From the NCBI GenBank assembly GCA_025024175.1, contig QCXZ01000001.1, positions 23,188,001 to 23,252,000 on the forward strand: a DNA stretch of 64,000 bases, written 5' to 3'. The translations under genes and the position numbers were made by a program. The notes beneath the pieces are model-generated. The model did not search any database and had not been told where the DNA came from. It worked only from the letters and a program-made list of their open reading frames with translations. Below, piece by piece: positions 33,597-46,269 of this stretch. The first letter of the stretch is position 1. Each line of letters starts with the position of its first letter. Source of the stretch: Rhyzopertha dominica (taxonomy: Eukaryota > Arthropoda > Insecta > Coleoptera > Bostrichidae).

Positions 33597-36500
33597 TTTT
33601 GTATACTGACGCAAGTTTATTCCACTTTGTGAGATTTTTTCCGTTTCACCACCATAACTTCGTGAAAAATACATTTTGCGGAAAAGCAAACGGTAGTAAC
33701 TTTCAGTTTACACAAGTTTGGTCAATTTTCAGATACGACTTTCTAGATCACCTAGGAAGAACGGTTTTGGAAATTAGGGTTAGTTGAGAAGGATAGTGTA
33801 AACAAGACTATTGCGTGATTTCAAAATATTTATTAGGCATATTGATCGAGCATACCAGCTTTTAGAAAAGCTATTAGTTAGTATCTACACTTCTAGCTTG
33901 ATCAACTACTAACACCATTTTTATAATGGGATACTTTGCTCTCCTTTTCTCTATTTTTAAAAATAATACCAGAAAAGGAGGAATACCTTACGTTTACATC
34001 ACATTATTATCAATCAAGTTAAGGTACAATGACTTCCTAATTTAATGCAAATTTTTATAAACATAAACTTTAATGAACGATCTCTTCAAGTGCTTTGACG
34101 TTAGACAAGCTTTTGAAAATCGATTGTACCTACCATTGTATGGAAGTTGGAGGTGAACATTCGTTAAATTGAATTGCGTTTTCTTAACAACTTTGTTACC
34201 TTATCCCTCTTGGATATTTATGTGCATTTTAGGTACTGATAGGTGATATATTAGATACAATACAAATGTTTGCTACAAAATCTGTTGGATTGCAAAAAAA
34301 GAAACTTGGACACATAGTTTATGTAGAAGTTCTCAAAACGTTTATGTGTTAAACATTTGGATTAAAGCAAGTTTGCGCTTAAATATTGCATTTTGTTTTA
34401 CCAAAACGTGACAATTATTATTATCCAATTGAAGATAAAACAAAAGATTGTATTCAAAAGGAAATACTTATGTATTCCATAAACACAAAATAGCATTTTA
34501 CTTTAAAAGGTTTCTTGATGTTATTAAAAATTACTAAATGTGTAGGTTGAAAACATCAAAAACTTGTTTGAAGTTTGAAACGGACTGAAATTGAAAAATG
34601 GTTGAAACACAAAATTGCTATGTAATATAATATTACTCAAGCAAATGACAACAAAGATGCTCTTAAGGAGTAGTAGGTATTCATTTTTCATTATACAGCA
34701 CAAAACGGCATATTTCAAAATAGAAGATACCTAGTGAAAAGATTAACTAAAATTGTATGCCACATTTTAAATATACATTAAAGCTGAGGATGAACATAAA
34801 TTAATTAGCGATAATTTTTGTATTTATTTAAAGAAAATAGTGACTATAAAATTAAATTTAAAGTCAATTATCTTTGTAACTTTTGAGCTAGATGCCTTAC
34901 TACTTGATATAACAATACTTCATATGGAATAATGTTAAGTCAAATAATACTTACTATAGCACTCTGTAAAGCCTTTGAAAGGAAAATAAACTGGTAATTT
35001 TCATTACAAGTAGTTGTAACGCACTTAGCCGTCAGTGACGACTATAAATATAAAAAATATCTCATTAGATAATTAGCATAATTAACGGTGTCCGCATGCA
35101 CACATGCTAGTAATTAGCTAGGACTAANGTTCCGAACTTTTAATGTCTAATGTTTGGCTCATGTAGATCTATAAATAGCACTCTACGGATGTTAACATCA
35201 ATATGAAAAATAAACAAATTTTGAATACAATACCTTTCTAACAAGTTAAATTGCAACAAACTACTCAAGGAGCACGATGTACGACCGTAATCACTAGGAA
35301 GGAGCAGTACCGTTAGACATTATGTAAACAATAAATTATGTCTTTTTGAGGTCACCCATCGTATGATTTTTTTTTACTTGAATACGCTTGAAGCTTATTA
35401 AGTGTGTATATTAGAATAATACCGTATTTATCACCATTTAATGCACAATAAGTTTTCGTACAAAAATTATTTTACATTTATGTTTACTGCAAAATTGAAA
35501 TTCGAACTTTGATTTGCCGAAAGGTTTGAAATCTGACAAAAGGGTTAAAAAATACGAATAATCTAATTATGTTAGCCCATGCACGAACTCACCTTCTTCC
35601 AGTTCGCGATACACCCGATGGTCAGTCTTCACCTGATTCACAAGAACACTGCACCGCGGTCAGGCTTCAGAGTAGTTCCTCCAGAGGCTCAACGACCTTT
35701 CTTATATGTGTCCTTTAGAGGGGAGGAGACTTCTTGTCCTCCAATGCCAAACACTGTCAACATTCGCATTTTTACGTCAAACCTAAGAAATTTTTATTGC
35801 TTATTTTCGTCCGTGTCGCGACGTGGACTCCTGTCCGACGAGACGAAAGGATTTTGCTTTTTTTAATAAATGAAGACGGCTAGAACGCAATAGGCTGCAA
35901 GTGGACGGTTGGAAGCAATAACACAGTGGTACCGATATACATTTGCCAAATTAGACAACTTTTAAGGGTAAACTCCTTTACCTAATGGAGATAGATGAAA
36001 ATTAATTGTAGGTGTTTGAGGGCCAATTTTAATGAGAAACTTAATGGTAAAAACCGATTTCTGTCCCGCTATCGGAGATGCATCTGTAATTTTTCCCGGT
36101 TGGAAATTTTGAATTTTTGTAAAAACACTATCAAAGCACTTTTTTGCTGAAATTTCAATGCCATTTCGACATTAGTATACGGGGGTCACGTCAAAAAGTC
36201 ATCTGTCCAAACTTAATTTTTTAAANATATATTTATACTTATCCGAATAGAGCTTCAAATCGGTATTCCAAAAATATAGACTCTTTGCGCCAAATTTAAG
36301 TTTACGTTGAATAACAAAGTTTTTTATGTTTTTGCCTAAGAGTTGAATGCGCACATTGAAAAAGTGGTCCTTGGGCGGCACACAGTGGGTAAAAATACCG
36401 ATCTAGGTCAAAACTCTTCATACCTAATGGGCCGAATCGACTCATATACTACTTAAGTATATTCTAAGATACACAAATTATTGAATACCATCTAAGTTTT

Positions 36501-38317
36501 TTTTACTTCATTTAAACTGCAAGCCCCGACATGCAAATTGAGTGATCTTTAAATCGTATTGCACTATTCTTAGAACCCATGCTGAGATTGTCGTATTTAC
36601 CAAGTTTTGTCGATTAAATATAAATAAATTTTACGTGAATGCAATATGATCGTATCAGACAAAGATACGACTATATTTTTTAAGATAAATACGGTGTGTG
36701 TGTCATTCAATGTTTTTGGTATTCTGTTTTGTTGCTTTGCATTAAAATTCTCTATTAATACAAGTTATTCAACTTTAACAATGCCTATACATTTTCGTAA
36801 TAATTTGGAACAGCTTTTTTATCACATCTTAATTACTTACTTATGTAATGTACATATGACCGTCATATGTCACAATTTTCTTTTACAATTCCTTTAGTGT
36901 CAACACAAGATTACGCGAAACAAGATTCTAGATATTTGACGAGACGAGGNCGATAAAAAATCTAACTCATGTGAATCTTTTAAATATCGTTCAAAATCTC
37001 AATTTGAACGATTCTGTTGACAATTATGAAGAAAAATTAAAAAGTAAAGTCGGGGGTGCTCGGAAACAAATTCAATAGAAGTGGTAGAACTGTCATTCTA
37101 ATTATACATGATATGCCCATATCGAGCATAACAAGTGGAAGACTAAAGACAACTTTTAGGTAAATCATGAGGAGTCTTAGACGAAGTATACAACAATAGG
37201 TGGTATGCATTAAGATTAATTTTTGTTTAGAATTTTTTTATTTCATAATTTGGCAAAATCAATGACCTTCGTCAATCTCATTTTGTTACCAATCAAACTA
37301 ACATTTAAAAAAGAAACAAAAATACTTGTGAGAGAAAAAGTAGCTGAAGTGCAGGAGCAAATATCTTAGCTTAGATCTACGGATATTTCTATAGGCAGTT
37401 ATAATTTCCATGGGACTTACTTTCTGTATCTTACCATGATTGATTGTTCCTGTCATCATCTACGGCACAGGGACTAATAAGAACGTAGGAGTAAGAAAAA
37501 ACATCATAAACCCAACATGTATTTATTTACGTATTGCACATTTTCCAAGAAAGATTTAAGCAATTATTATAAAACTTCGGCAAACGCAAACCTTTCATTT
37601 TGACTTCAGGTAATAAAAGTAATCTGTGCAGTTTAGTAGAAGTTACATACATAACATATTGCCTGTATTCTATGATACTCAAGATCAATTTATTTGCGGT
37701 ACATTCTAGTTCAGACCATTTTTTATAACTAGACATAATTTAAACAGTTCGAAAGTATTTCCATTTCACAGTTTTCAATTTTCATGGAAGATAGCATTAT
37801 GTGTGATTCATTGTATAAATTGCTACCATACACCATCTTTGAGAAGTAATAGATTATTTGCAATTTCTTGCCAGTAAACAACAAACACAAGAAATTGGGC
37901 GGGTTTTTTATTCTTGATTGTAGCCAGAATTAACTTTTATATTAATCCTGTCTAATAGTCTAACTTACTTAAGTTGCTCTCAGGATTATTGGGCCAGTAT
38001 AGCGCTTGATATTAAGCTAAAATACCAAAGAAGAACCTATCTATTGCTTTTACTTTATGCTGTCATGTTGACAATTCTGCTAAATATGGATAAGCATTTT
38101 TCTAAAACAGTGTAATTAAATCATAAGAAAAATGTAATATTTTAGAGCATGATTTTGCTCCACAAAATATACGTGATGTCAAATAAAAACCTAAGAAAAT
38201 AAATAACAATCTAGAGCATAACGACCATGATCGAATCAGGTCACCAACTTCAAAATTAGCTATATTTCGATGAAGTTTCAGTCATTTCTAAAATACCCTG
38301 CACTTGCAATGTCGTAC
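33597..38317. other. Intergenic; one GC-richer patch at 35580-35770, otherwise nothing recognised
   Basis: Mostly AT-rich sequence. The patch at 35580-35770 is less AT-rich than its surroundings. On the minus strand it ends at a good splice donor (GAAGAAG|gtgagt, donor at about 35594), so it could be an upstream non-coding exon of protein A. No open frame in it looks like a domain. The 95-codon plus frame covering it is probably a shadow. Confidence 0.25.
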
Positions 38318-38785
38318 TAATAGAGCGTCAGATAGTAACAGATTTAGGTGCCTCATTTTTGCATACAAGCCTATAAGAGGGTTGAAGGGTACATTGGTGT
38401 AGAGTAATGGGTGCNCTCTAGGGATAACATACGAAAATATTCAATTTTCTTTAACACAAGTAAAAACGTACCACCCAAGCCAATCGGACTAGTGTGGAAA
38501 AATTGGTCAGTNTAGAATTTTTCTTGTAAGATTGCGCCCTTATTTGTATGCTTTAGCCACTTATAAGACAGACAAAAGCCTCTGGTTTGCCGAAGTCAGG
38601 CTCAAAATATGGGCAAGGGATACCTTTTACTTTTGTTAAAGAAAATATAATCTTCCATGTTATCCCCGGGGGCCACTATTAAATTTAATTTTATTCACTC
38701 GACATCAATGTACTCTTCAACTCTATTTGAGGCTTGCATGCAAAAATGGGGCACCTAAATCTGTCACTATCTAACGGTCCATATT
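38318..38785. mobile_element. Palindromic MITE, about 470 bp
   Basis: Arms share AGATAGTAACAGATTTAGGT (right arm AGATAGTGACAGATTTAGGT), CATTTTTGCAT, CAAGCCT, GTTGAAG.GTACATTG, GGATAACAT and TTTTCTTTAACA.AAGTAAAA in inverted orientation. Two N bases lie in the unit. The central 150 bp form the loop. Confidence 0.75.
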
Positions 38786-40229
38786 GAAAGACTTTGTCTG
38801 TACAAACTTCAAAGATTATTTCTTAACGCGTTTCAACAATATGAAGCATTACGCACTAAATGTTAATGTGTTTCTTCATTCCTTTAAAGTTCTGGTAAAT
38901 CTCAACGCAGATTTTTGATTTTGGGTCCTTCATACGTTTGTGCCCGGACACATTCCACATGACTTAAAAATCTCATCGCATTAATTTATTCAGTGGCGCC
39001 GGTATTCAAAATGTGCGTATAGCCAACGAATAATTTCGGACTTGGACTAGTCATAGTCTGTTTTGTCATACTCGCGTGCCTTGCTGATTAATTTCGTTGT
39101 TTCTCTCGGAAAAATCGCGGAAAAATCCCTGATGTCGTTTATGGCGAGCCTGCGCGTTTTTATCAAAACCGCATCTACGGCCAACATGTGAAGTGCTTGG
39201 AGGTTCGGTTTAAACGGGTTTTTTTTGTGAAATAGTTCCTCTCACTGGATTTCCAGAGCAAGTGACTGCTTACCGTTCGAGTGAATCATTATTATAATGG
39301 CAGGATTTGCCCCTCACACAATTTAGTGGTTTTCATTTTATCATGATCACCTGTTATGTGGAATTAAAATTTGTTTTTTGGAATGTTGTATTAGCGACTT
39401 ATTTTGTAATTGTGACTGCGAAAGTGCAAAATTCATATCATGAAACAAATAAAAATACAGAATATTGGGATACTGGGAGATATCAAATATTAATAATACA
39501 ATTTTCTTAAAACAAACTTATTATATTTCTTACATATTGCTAAAATAGGCACTTTTCCAGACAAGGATAACAAAAATAAAACTATTAATTTTGATATCTC
39601 AGCATACAATATAACCGCTTTTACACTCAAAGCTGGACTTGAAATATCCGAGCATATATCTCGCCATAAATGGTGTAACAAAGTTCCATACTATTCTAAA
39701 GTTTTGAAAAAAAATTTAATATTTCCATTATCATAGAGGTCAGATTACTTTTCACAATGTGTTGGGCAGATATAGACAAGAGGACAAGCTTGATCTGAAT
39801 CCAAAATACGTTTTAATGATTGGTTTTTAGTACAAGCAAATTCTTTAGTGCTAAAAAGCGTGATATGAATTCATTAAAACACTACACAAAACCATGCCGC
39901 CGAGCATTCTGCATTCATTACGGACATTTTAAAATCTCCATTAACCTTCCGTCTTCCGAGGTTATTATTAAATGTAATAAATGTAGAACCCTTCCAAAGA
40001 GGGGTTAATAAATCCAATTGTTAATTTGGTACTTGAGCAAAAACGGTATACCTTTTTATTGAGCGAATCAAAGTGATACATATGTATTTTCAAGGGAGTA
40101 TTGAAACCTGATTTTGGAAAGTATCACATTATCTTTATTATGTTTTTTTCCTAAATATGAATAAAATATCACATTGCGACCATATTTTTGTGTTAAGTTG
40201 GTGTGAAATTTTATAGACATTCCCAAATG
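38786..40229. other. Intergenic, nothing recognised
   Basis: The patch at 38990-39220 is GC-richer, but no open frame or splice pattern supports a gene. Confidence 0.3.
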
Positions 40230-40450
40230 TGATTCAAAGCGCTTAACATGTCATTTTTATACCAAACCAAAAAAGCGAAGTGTGGCTGGGTATCGACTAA
40301 TGATGACCTAAGTGTGGAAGACCTATGGAAACATGACCTACAGAGATAATGAACATAGTTAAAGATTTGGTGTTGACTGATCTCCGATTAAAAGTTTCTG
40401 ATATTGCTGAAGAAGTACAAATATCAGAAATATCATTCTATAAGTGATCC
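40230..40450 (+). pseudogene. Mariner-like transposase N-terminal fragment
   Basis: The frame from about 40347 reads NIVKDLVLTDLRLKVSDIAE then EVQISEISFY, matching the helix-turn-helix of mariner transposases (typically V..LV..DRRLTV.EIAE..GIS.GSV). Upstream words (about 40260-40330) fit the preceding linker with stops. Short and dead. Confidence 0.5.
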
Positions 40451-43400
40451 ATGTATCCAGGCGTTTAAAGAATCGAATAAATCAGTTTGCCGCCTCTCAG
40501 GAGGGTGAACACAACTATTGCTTTGACAGTTGCTCGACATCTGTCGATTGTCGAATTAATTGATATATTTTAATATGAGAAAACGCTTGGGAGTATGTAT
40601 TTTCAACATATGCTGTAGTGTTTTGTGGGATAATTAACTTTAAAAGACTGGAGAAACCAAATGCTCATATTTGGGAGGTGTGGATTGACACGGTTTCGTA
40701 TAACTTTTAGGTTATGTATCGTAGTAGTGAAGTTGTGACTACAGTAAGCCTGTTAAATTGTACTGAAAAGAACTAAAATATGTTTTAGCCTGCCACAACG
40801 CTAAAATTCACAGTTAGATTAAGAGCAGTGATATTAGTTGCACTACAGGGATACCGTGTATTTTACGGGAACGTTTTATATCCTAGGAATTGCAAACAGT
40901 TAAATTGTGATGATGCAACGTTAGTTACAAAAGAAGTGCAAACATTAAAATAGGAAAAAAGAGTGAGATCGACTGCGTAGGCTTTCAAATTTGCAGAAAA
41001 TAGTTGCAATTACTAAGCCATGCCTGAAAAGCAGTTACTGAAACAAAAGGACGTAGTTGTGTATATTAAAGTATGTTGTATACCTTCGTACAAGCAAATT
41101 ATTATCATTATTTACCTTTGAAAGGAGAAAGGAGAGAGAAAGGAGATAACCGTAAATTGTAGTAAAATCTTTATAAAATCATCAACCCCAACCTTCAGTA
41201 TAGTACATGACAGTTGACAGCATATTGTGCTTACTGTAGCTTGGCAGCAGTTACAAAAAGGCGGCACAAAGAATTCAGAAATCAACGCCGCCCTCGTTGC
41301 ATGAATCATTCATAGAAACCCTGTATAATCCCACATGAAGATTTAGGTATAAGCAAAGTGCCAGCTTAATGGGTACACAAGCTGTCCAGTGTCGTGTACA
41401 TAACAGTTTTGCGAGAAGAACTTGGCTGTTTTGTTCCAAGATAAAGAATTATTTTGTAGGATTGTAACTAGGTATAAGACCTGGGTACATCACTGAGACT
41501 CCCACAAAGCAAAAACTCATGCAATAGATCCATAAGGGCTCTCCACCATCCAAGAGAACAGACGCAGTTTTTTGTGGGAAAATGATGAGTGTATGGCAGA
41601 ATGGAACTATAAAGATAATTAAAAACTTGAAAGCGGCTGTACGCGAGAAAAGACCCCACAGTTATTATGATCAGAGAACTTTGCCTCCACTACAATATCC
41701 ACAAGTCTTGATTAAACTGTCAAAATATTTTTTTGAAGGCATAACGTTCTTAGGAAACATGTCAGTGTTAATGGTTATGGCTAAAAATAAAATTTTCCTC
41801 GATCTCTGACTCGTCTGTATCACAGATTGGCATATAACATGAAAAACTCCCCATGTATGTTAATACGCCTTTATAAGTTTAGAATATTATCAAAGAACTG
41901 CTGGAAAACATTTCTCTTAATCCTTTCGAATCATTGGTTATTCCCTTGGTCATTTAATTTTTATAGATGCCTTTAAGTCAAACTCTTGTGGCCAAAAACA
42001 AAATTTTTAACATTGCATATTCTACATTTATGTAAAATAGGATTAAATTAGGATTACTGGACCTCGATCTCACCTTACGCCCTAGCACTTTTCTGCTATG
42101 CCATCAGTCATAAGCATGAAACTTGGTCAGAGTGTTTTAATAGCGATGAATTTTATTTTATATAGTTCCTTGTAAGTTCGTTTACTATACTTTTTAGTTA
42201 TTTTAACAAAGTAACAATTAAGATCCTTTATGGAATGGGAAATGTACAAGATCTAGAAGTCCTTCTGGCTGTCCATAATCAGTCAATTAATTTTGATACT
42301 GTTTATTGGTAAGATAATTGCAGTAGGCTTCTCAATGTAATCCCGCACCAATGGTTTTTGACATAAAGTTTATCCAGAGTGGCTTTTTATGGAAGTTTCA
42401 GTTTAATCACCAAGATCTTATAGTGCCCTCTTTATTGAACTCATAATTACACTGTTACTTGCAAAAGTGAAGTTTTCATAGTGAAATGGTTATTTATATC
42501 TAGTAGACAAAGTGCAAGTCTCTACTAGGACAAAAGTCCTTCAAGTAAAAAAATACTGTACTTCTGGGGTGCTTAAATTTATAATCAAAGAAAAATGAAT
42601 TCAAAAATGATAAACAAACAGAAGATTGTTTGACGACATGTGTCTCTTAATAAAATAAACAGAATAGTTGCAACTCACACCTAATGAAAACTCAGCACTA
42701 TTCTATGGTTTTAGATATATTAAAATTTCTAATTTTGTTCTTAATTAAGAACGTTTAGTGCTTTTGGCTTTAGTTGACAAAGCGAAGTTGTCAAAAAAAC
42801 GGATCTTACTGCAAACAATGAAATTTAGTAGTCATGCTACAGCAATGTTAACAACGCATTCCAACGATTAATTTACTAAGTGGGAATTGCAGTTACATCA
42901 TTAAACATTTGCTTACTTATAATTTTGTGTGTTTATTCAATTTCTATATAGTTGCATAGAGAAGTTGTTGCATATATGAAGGGATTTTTGATATCTATGG
43001 TACAGACACATCCTCAAGAAATTCCACTATTTATGAAAAAGAAATTATGTTTCGTTTATGATAGGACAATGATTTGGAATTACGTTTGTTTGGTGCTTTC
43101 TTAATTTTCGTCCTGCTATAAATAATATATAATAATATAAAAATAGAATAACACAATCTGCTAGTTTTATGAGTTCTTAGTTACTGCTTCTTTTTTATGT
43201 GATTTTCTAACTACTACTAGAAGTATATAGCTAAGAACAATATACAAGAAAAGATAATAGAAACTCATTTAAAGATGATGTTGATTTATTATTATGGGCT
43301 ACTTGGGCACTGGACACTAATCTCTGGAGTATAGTTCTTCCGATTAAATCCCGAAACGGTACTTTTATGGCTCTTTGTGTCACGAATCGCTTTCTCGTAC

Positions 43401-43762
43401 CTCTTGCAGAAATTTACCCAAGAATGCCGCGTTGTTTTTTCGCATCAAGTATGCATTGCAAGCGCCATCGCAAGGTCAATGATCATGTGAGTACGAACAG
43501 CAACTCAAACGCATTATTTCGCTTTCATACGCTACACCTGGCTGATACATTTCTGAAGAGCTTTCTGGGCGCTTGGTCCGGAATCTAGAATGAGGCAGAT
43601 TGTTTTTGGCGAAATTCCTGGAATTTTTGCACGAACTGGTGTCTCAAATTTATGTGAATTTCCGTAGTGGAGTTCAAGTTCCAAATGCTATAAAGTTGAG
43701 CTCTAGAATCTACATTACCAAGCGAATGTTGCGCATTTATACAGAGCTTTTGCAAATATTTA
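40451..43762. other. Intergenic, possible decayed coding at 43340-43760
   Basis: Most of this stretch shows nothing. On the minus strand 43340-43760 is slightly less AT-rich and one frame (MRKNNAAFLGKFLQEVRE) looks protein-like but contains stops; no family was recognised. It ends abruptly at the left terminus of the SAM-domain element. Confidence 0.25.
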
Positions 43763-44013
43763 CACTGAGAGAAAATATTGTAGTTATTATTCAAAATATA
43801 GTAACTGCAGCGGTAATATATGGTTAATATAGGGACAACCATATTTGTAGTTATAGTAATCATATGATTTCAGTTGGAGCTTTTAGACATATCAACAGTA
43901 CAAGATCGCCATAACTATAGCTTTCTTGTTCAGTTTACGGTGAGGTATGGTTTAATAGAGGATACAGCACAGTTACCGCAGCAATGTTATATGTTGGGTT
44001 CTACTATATAATA

Positions 44014-44058
44014 ATGGTGGTAGTAATAATAAATAATAGTAATAAAATAATAATAGTA

Positions 44059-44102
<44 letters not shown>
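44014..44102. repeat. (AAT)n microsatellite
   Basis: Imperfect then perfect AAT repeats. It resembles the (ATT)n tails of the LINE copies in this window in reverse orientation, but no LINE coding sequence adjoins it. Confidence 0.9.
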
Positions 44103-44104
<2 letters not shown>

Positions 44105-44638
44105 CTTACTCAAACCAAACCATACAATACCACATTTAATCACATACAGCCTGCACTAGTGAATTTTTTGCAATTTGTGGTTATTTTTCAGGTAAATATA
44201 TACACAATATAATGACGAAAACAATTTATTTAATTATTTTTTACACCATGGTTGTAAAGTAAACTAAATATTCTAATGTCCTCAAATATGTTTGTTTAAA
44301 AAAATACAAATAAACAAAATAACTGCACAGTAAGTTACCTAAGATAGAAAAATCATTATAAACTTAAACTAAAAATAAATTCCCGACACTACACAGGATG
44401 ACTGAACGGTATGTGCATAATGTTTTAAGAAAACAAATAAATTGTTACTCTTTTCGTACAAAAAGGTAGGTTTAAAGCATAGTTCTAATATTTATTGGGC
44501 ACCCTGTAAGTATAAAAAAAAACTATTTAAACATGTGGATAACTAAAAAATAATACGTGCTTAGAGTATTTGACGTCCTGTGGCAGTTTTTAACAAAGTT
44601 TCTTTCAAATCCTGTATACATAAATGATAAAATGCTTA

Positions 44639-45609
44639 TTAATTTAAAAAATAAGCTAGAACTCTTACTGCATCATAACTGGGAAGATGTCGTGGAATAT
44701 CTTCAATACTTTCTACAATAAAGGGAAGCTGCCTTTTCTCAGGTACTGGTATCTGATCTAAAATGGTCGTTTGTATTTTAGACCAGCTTTTGGTGTGCAA
44801 AAAAATTCTTTTTACCTAGAGATTCATTGGTCAGAAAATCCGTAGAAGTCACTGTAATAGGAGAACATGGATTAGAAATTGTACTAGATGTGCTCAATCC
44901 TGAAACATTTGACGAGCAGCCAGGGGAAGACAGCAGTGTTAAATCTGAGAGGTTTTCTTTTTCCAATAAAGTACTGTCTTTAAATTCGGTGAATTTTGCA
45001 AGAAACTTGGATCTGTCACCTATTTCCGTTATGAGACAAGCAACCAAATAGTCATTTAAATTGATAAAGGCCTCTTCATCAACGTTTTCAGCTGCAAAAA
45101 AAACATAAAATGAAGTTCAAAAGAAGGGACTGAATATTTTTATATATATACACTCCAGCCAATGATTATTCAAGATGTATTATACAGTGCAGATCAAAAA
45201 GTCATTTGTCAACAACCATAGCTGCATTTAACATTTTACCTGAACTCTGAACCTTCAACATTAATGCTTTCAAAATTTAACGTTGATAGAGGAGACTTTA
45301 GATCCGTACTGTATAATATTACAACAGAAACACGTAGGGAGCCCTTAAACCCCAAATAATTTTCACAGGTGTGATTTAAAAAAATCAGCTATAAATAACC
45401 CTCGTCAACTATACACTTTTAACCCATAATAGACAAATTTTATTCTGAAATTACGTGTTTCTTATGTAAATATAGAAATTGATTAAAGCTGAATTACCTA
45501 TATGCACAGTTTATATAGCACAAAGTCTCTAACCTTTAAAATGTTCCAGGAGGTGTGTTAGTCCCCAAGCATTCAGGCACTCACTTACCAAATTATAATT
45601 GTTATTCAT
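44639..45609 (-). CDS. SAM-domain-like protein, three exons, inside a TIR element
   Basis: Exons in coding order are 45609-45534 (starts MNNNYNLVSECLNAWGLTHL), 45091-44816 and 44757-44639, phases 1 and 1, giving 156 residues. Exons 1-2 together form a SAM-like five-helix domain: CLNAWGLTHLLEHFK, then ENVDEEAFINLNDYLVACLI and GDRSKFLAKF, the usual SAM ending. A Ser/Thr-rich linker (SNVSGLSTSSTISNPCSP) and a short tail (EKRQLPFIVESIEDIPRHLP) follow. The last exon may instead splice out at 44669 (GCA|gtaaga) to a lost exon. SAM domains mediate protein-protein contacts. I recall SAM-plus-linker proteins as multi-copy genes in insects, but give no function. An upstream in-frame ATG at 45741 lies in the inverted repeat and is less likely. 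Confidence 0.5.
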
Positions 45610-46269
45610 AATAACTAAAACACCGAAACGAAACAAAAACCAGACACAATGGCATAAACGATTCGCAGTCTGCACGCTACAGGAATGAACGCGTCTAGTA
45701 GCAAACATCAGAACGCCAACTGTAATTGTTGCGGTAACCATAAGTAAAGTACCCAGAACAATTTAGTATGGTTGATAACTATAGAATAAAGTAAACCACT
45801 TATAGTCGGATAAATATGATCCTATTAACGATTCATATAGTTACATTAGCTATAATGATAGCAACAATAAAAATATAGTTGTCACAGCACAATGGTTTAT
45901 ACTCTTTTAGTTTACACTGCAATTAATATGGTATAACTAACTATATTATACTTAACTGAACAATATAGTATTTAGAACAACGTAAATTTCTTAGAGTGTA
46001 TGATTTTTCATTTCACACTTTTACGCAGTGTGATTTACAAACTTAGCAAGCCAAAAAAAAATAAATGAAACATAGGACCGTGATAACAAAATCCCTAAAA
46101 ATGAAGATATTTTATTGGTACATTTGAACGTAGACCAAAATCTATAATAACAGTAAGACTTGACGGGTCTCTCTTTATTAATTACTATTATATACGTGTA
46201 TCAATTTTGATTGACCAATTTTGTCAATATTTCAATAGGCAAGATATGTGAAATATCTGCCTGCCTTAT

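Larger units (their letters stand above)
43763..45999. mobile_element. 2.2-kb element with long degenerate inverted repeats and SAM-domain cargo
   Basis: The ends are CACTGAGAGAAAAT on the left and, inverted, CACTCTAAGAAATT on the right, each next to TA. Inverted similarity continues inward: GTTACCGCAGCAATGTTA at about 43974 on the left matches GTTACCGCAACAATTACAG (minus strand, about 45736) on the right, followed by GTTGG.GTTCT on both. So the inverted repeats span some 230-290 bp, though patchily. The interior holds an (AAT)n run (44014-44102) and an intron-containing SAM-domain gene on the minus strand. No transposase was found. The class is unresolved: the TA flank suggests a Tc1/mariner-type integration. 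Confidence 0.5.

Noticed and set aside
43585..43863. 92-codon minus ORF next to the SAM gene as an extra exon
   Set aside because: It crosses the left terminus of the inverted-repeat element and has no matching phase or domain.
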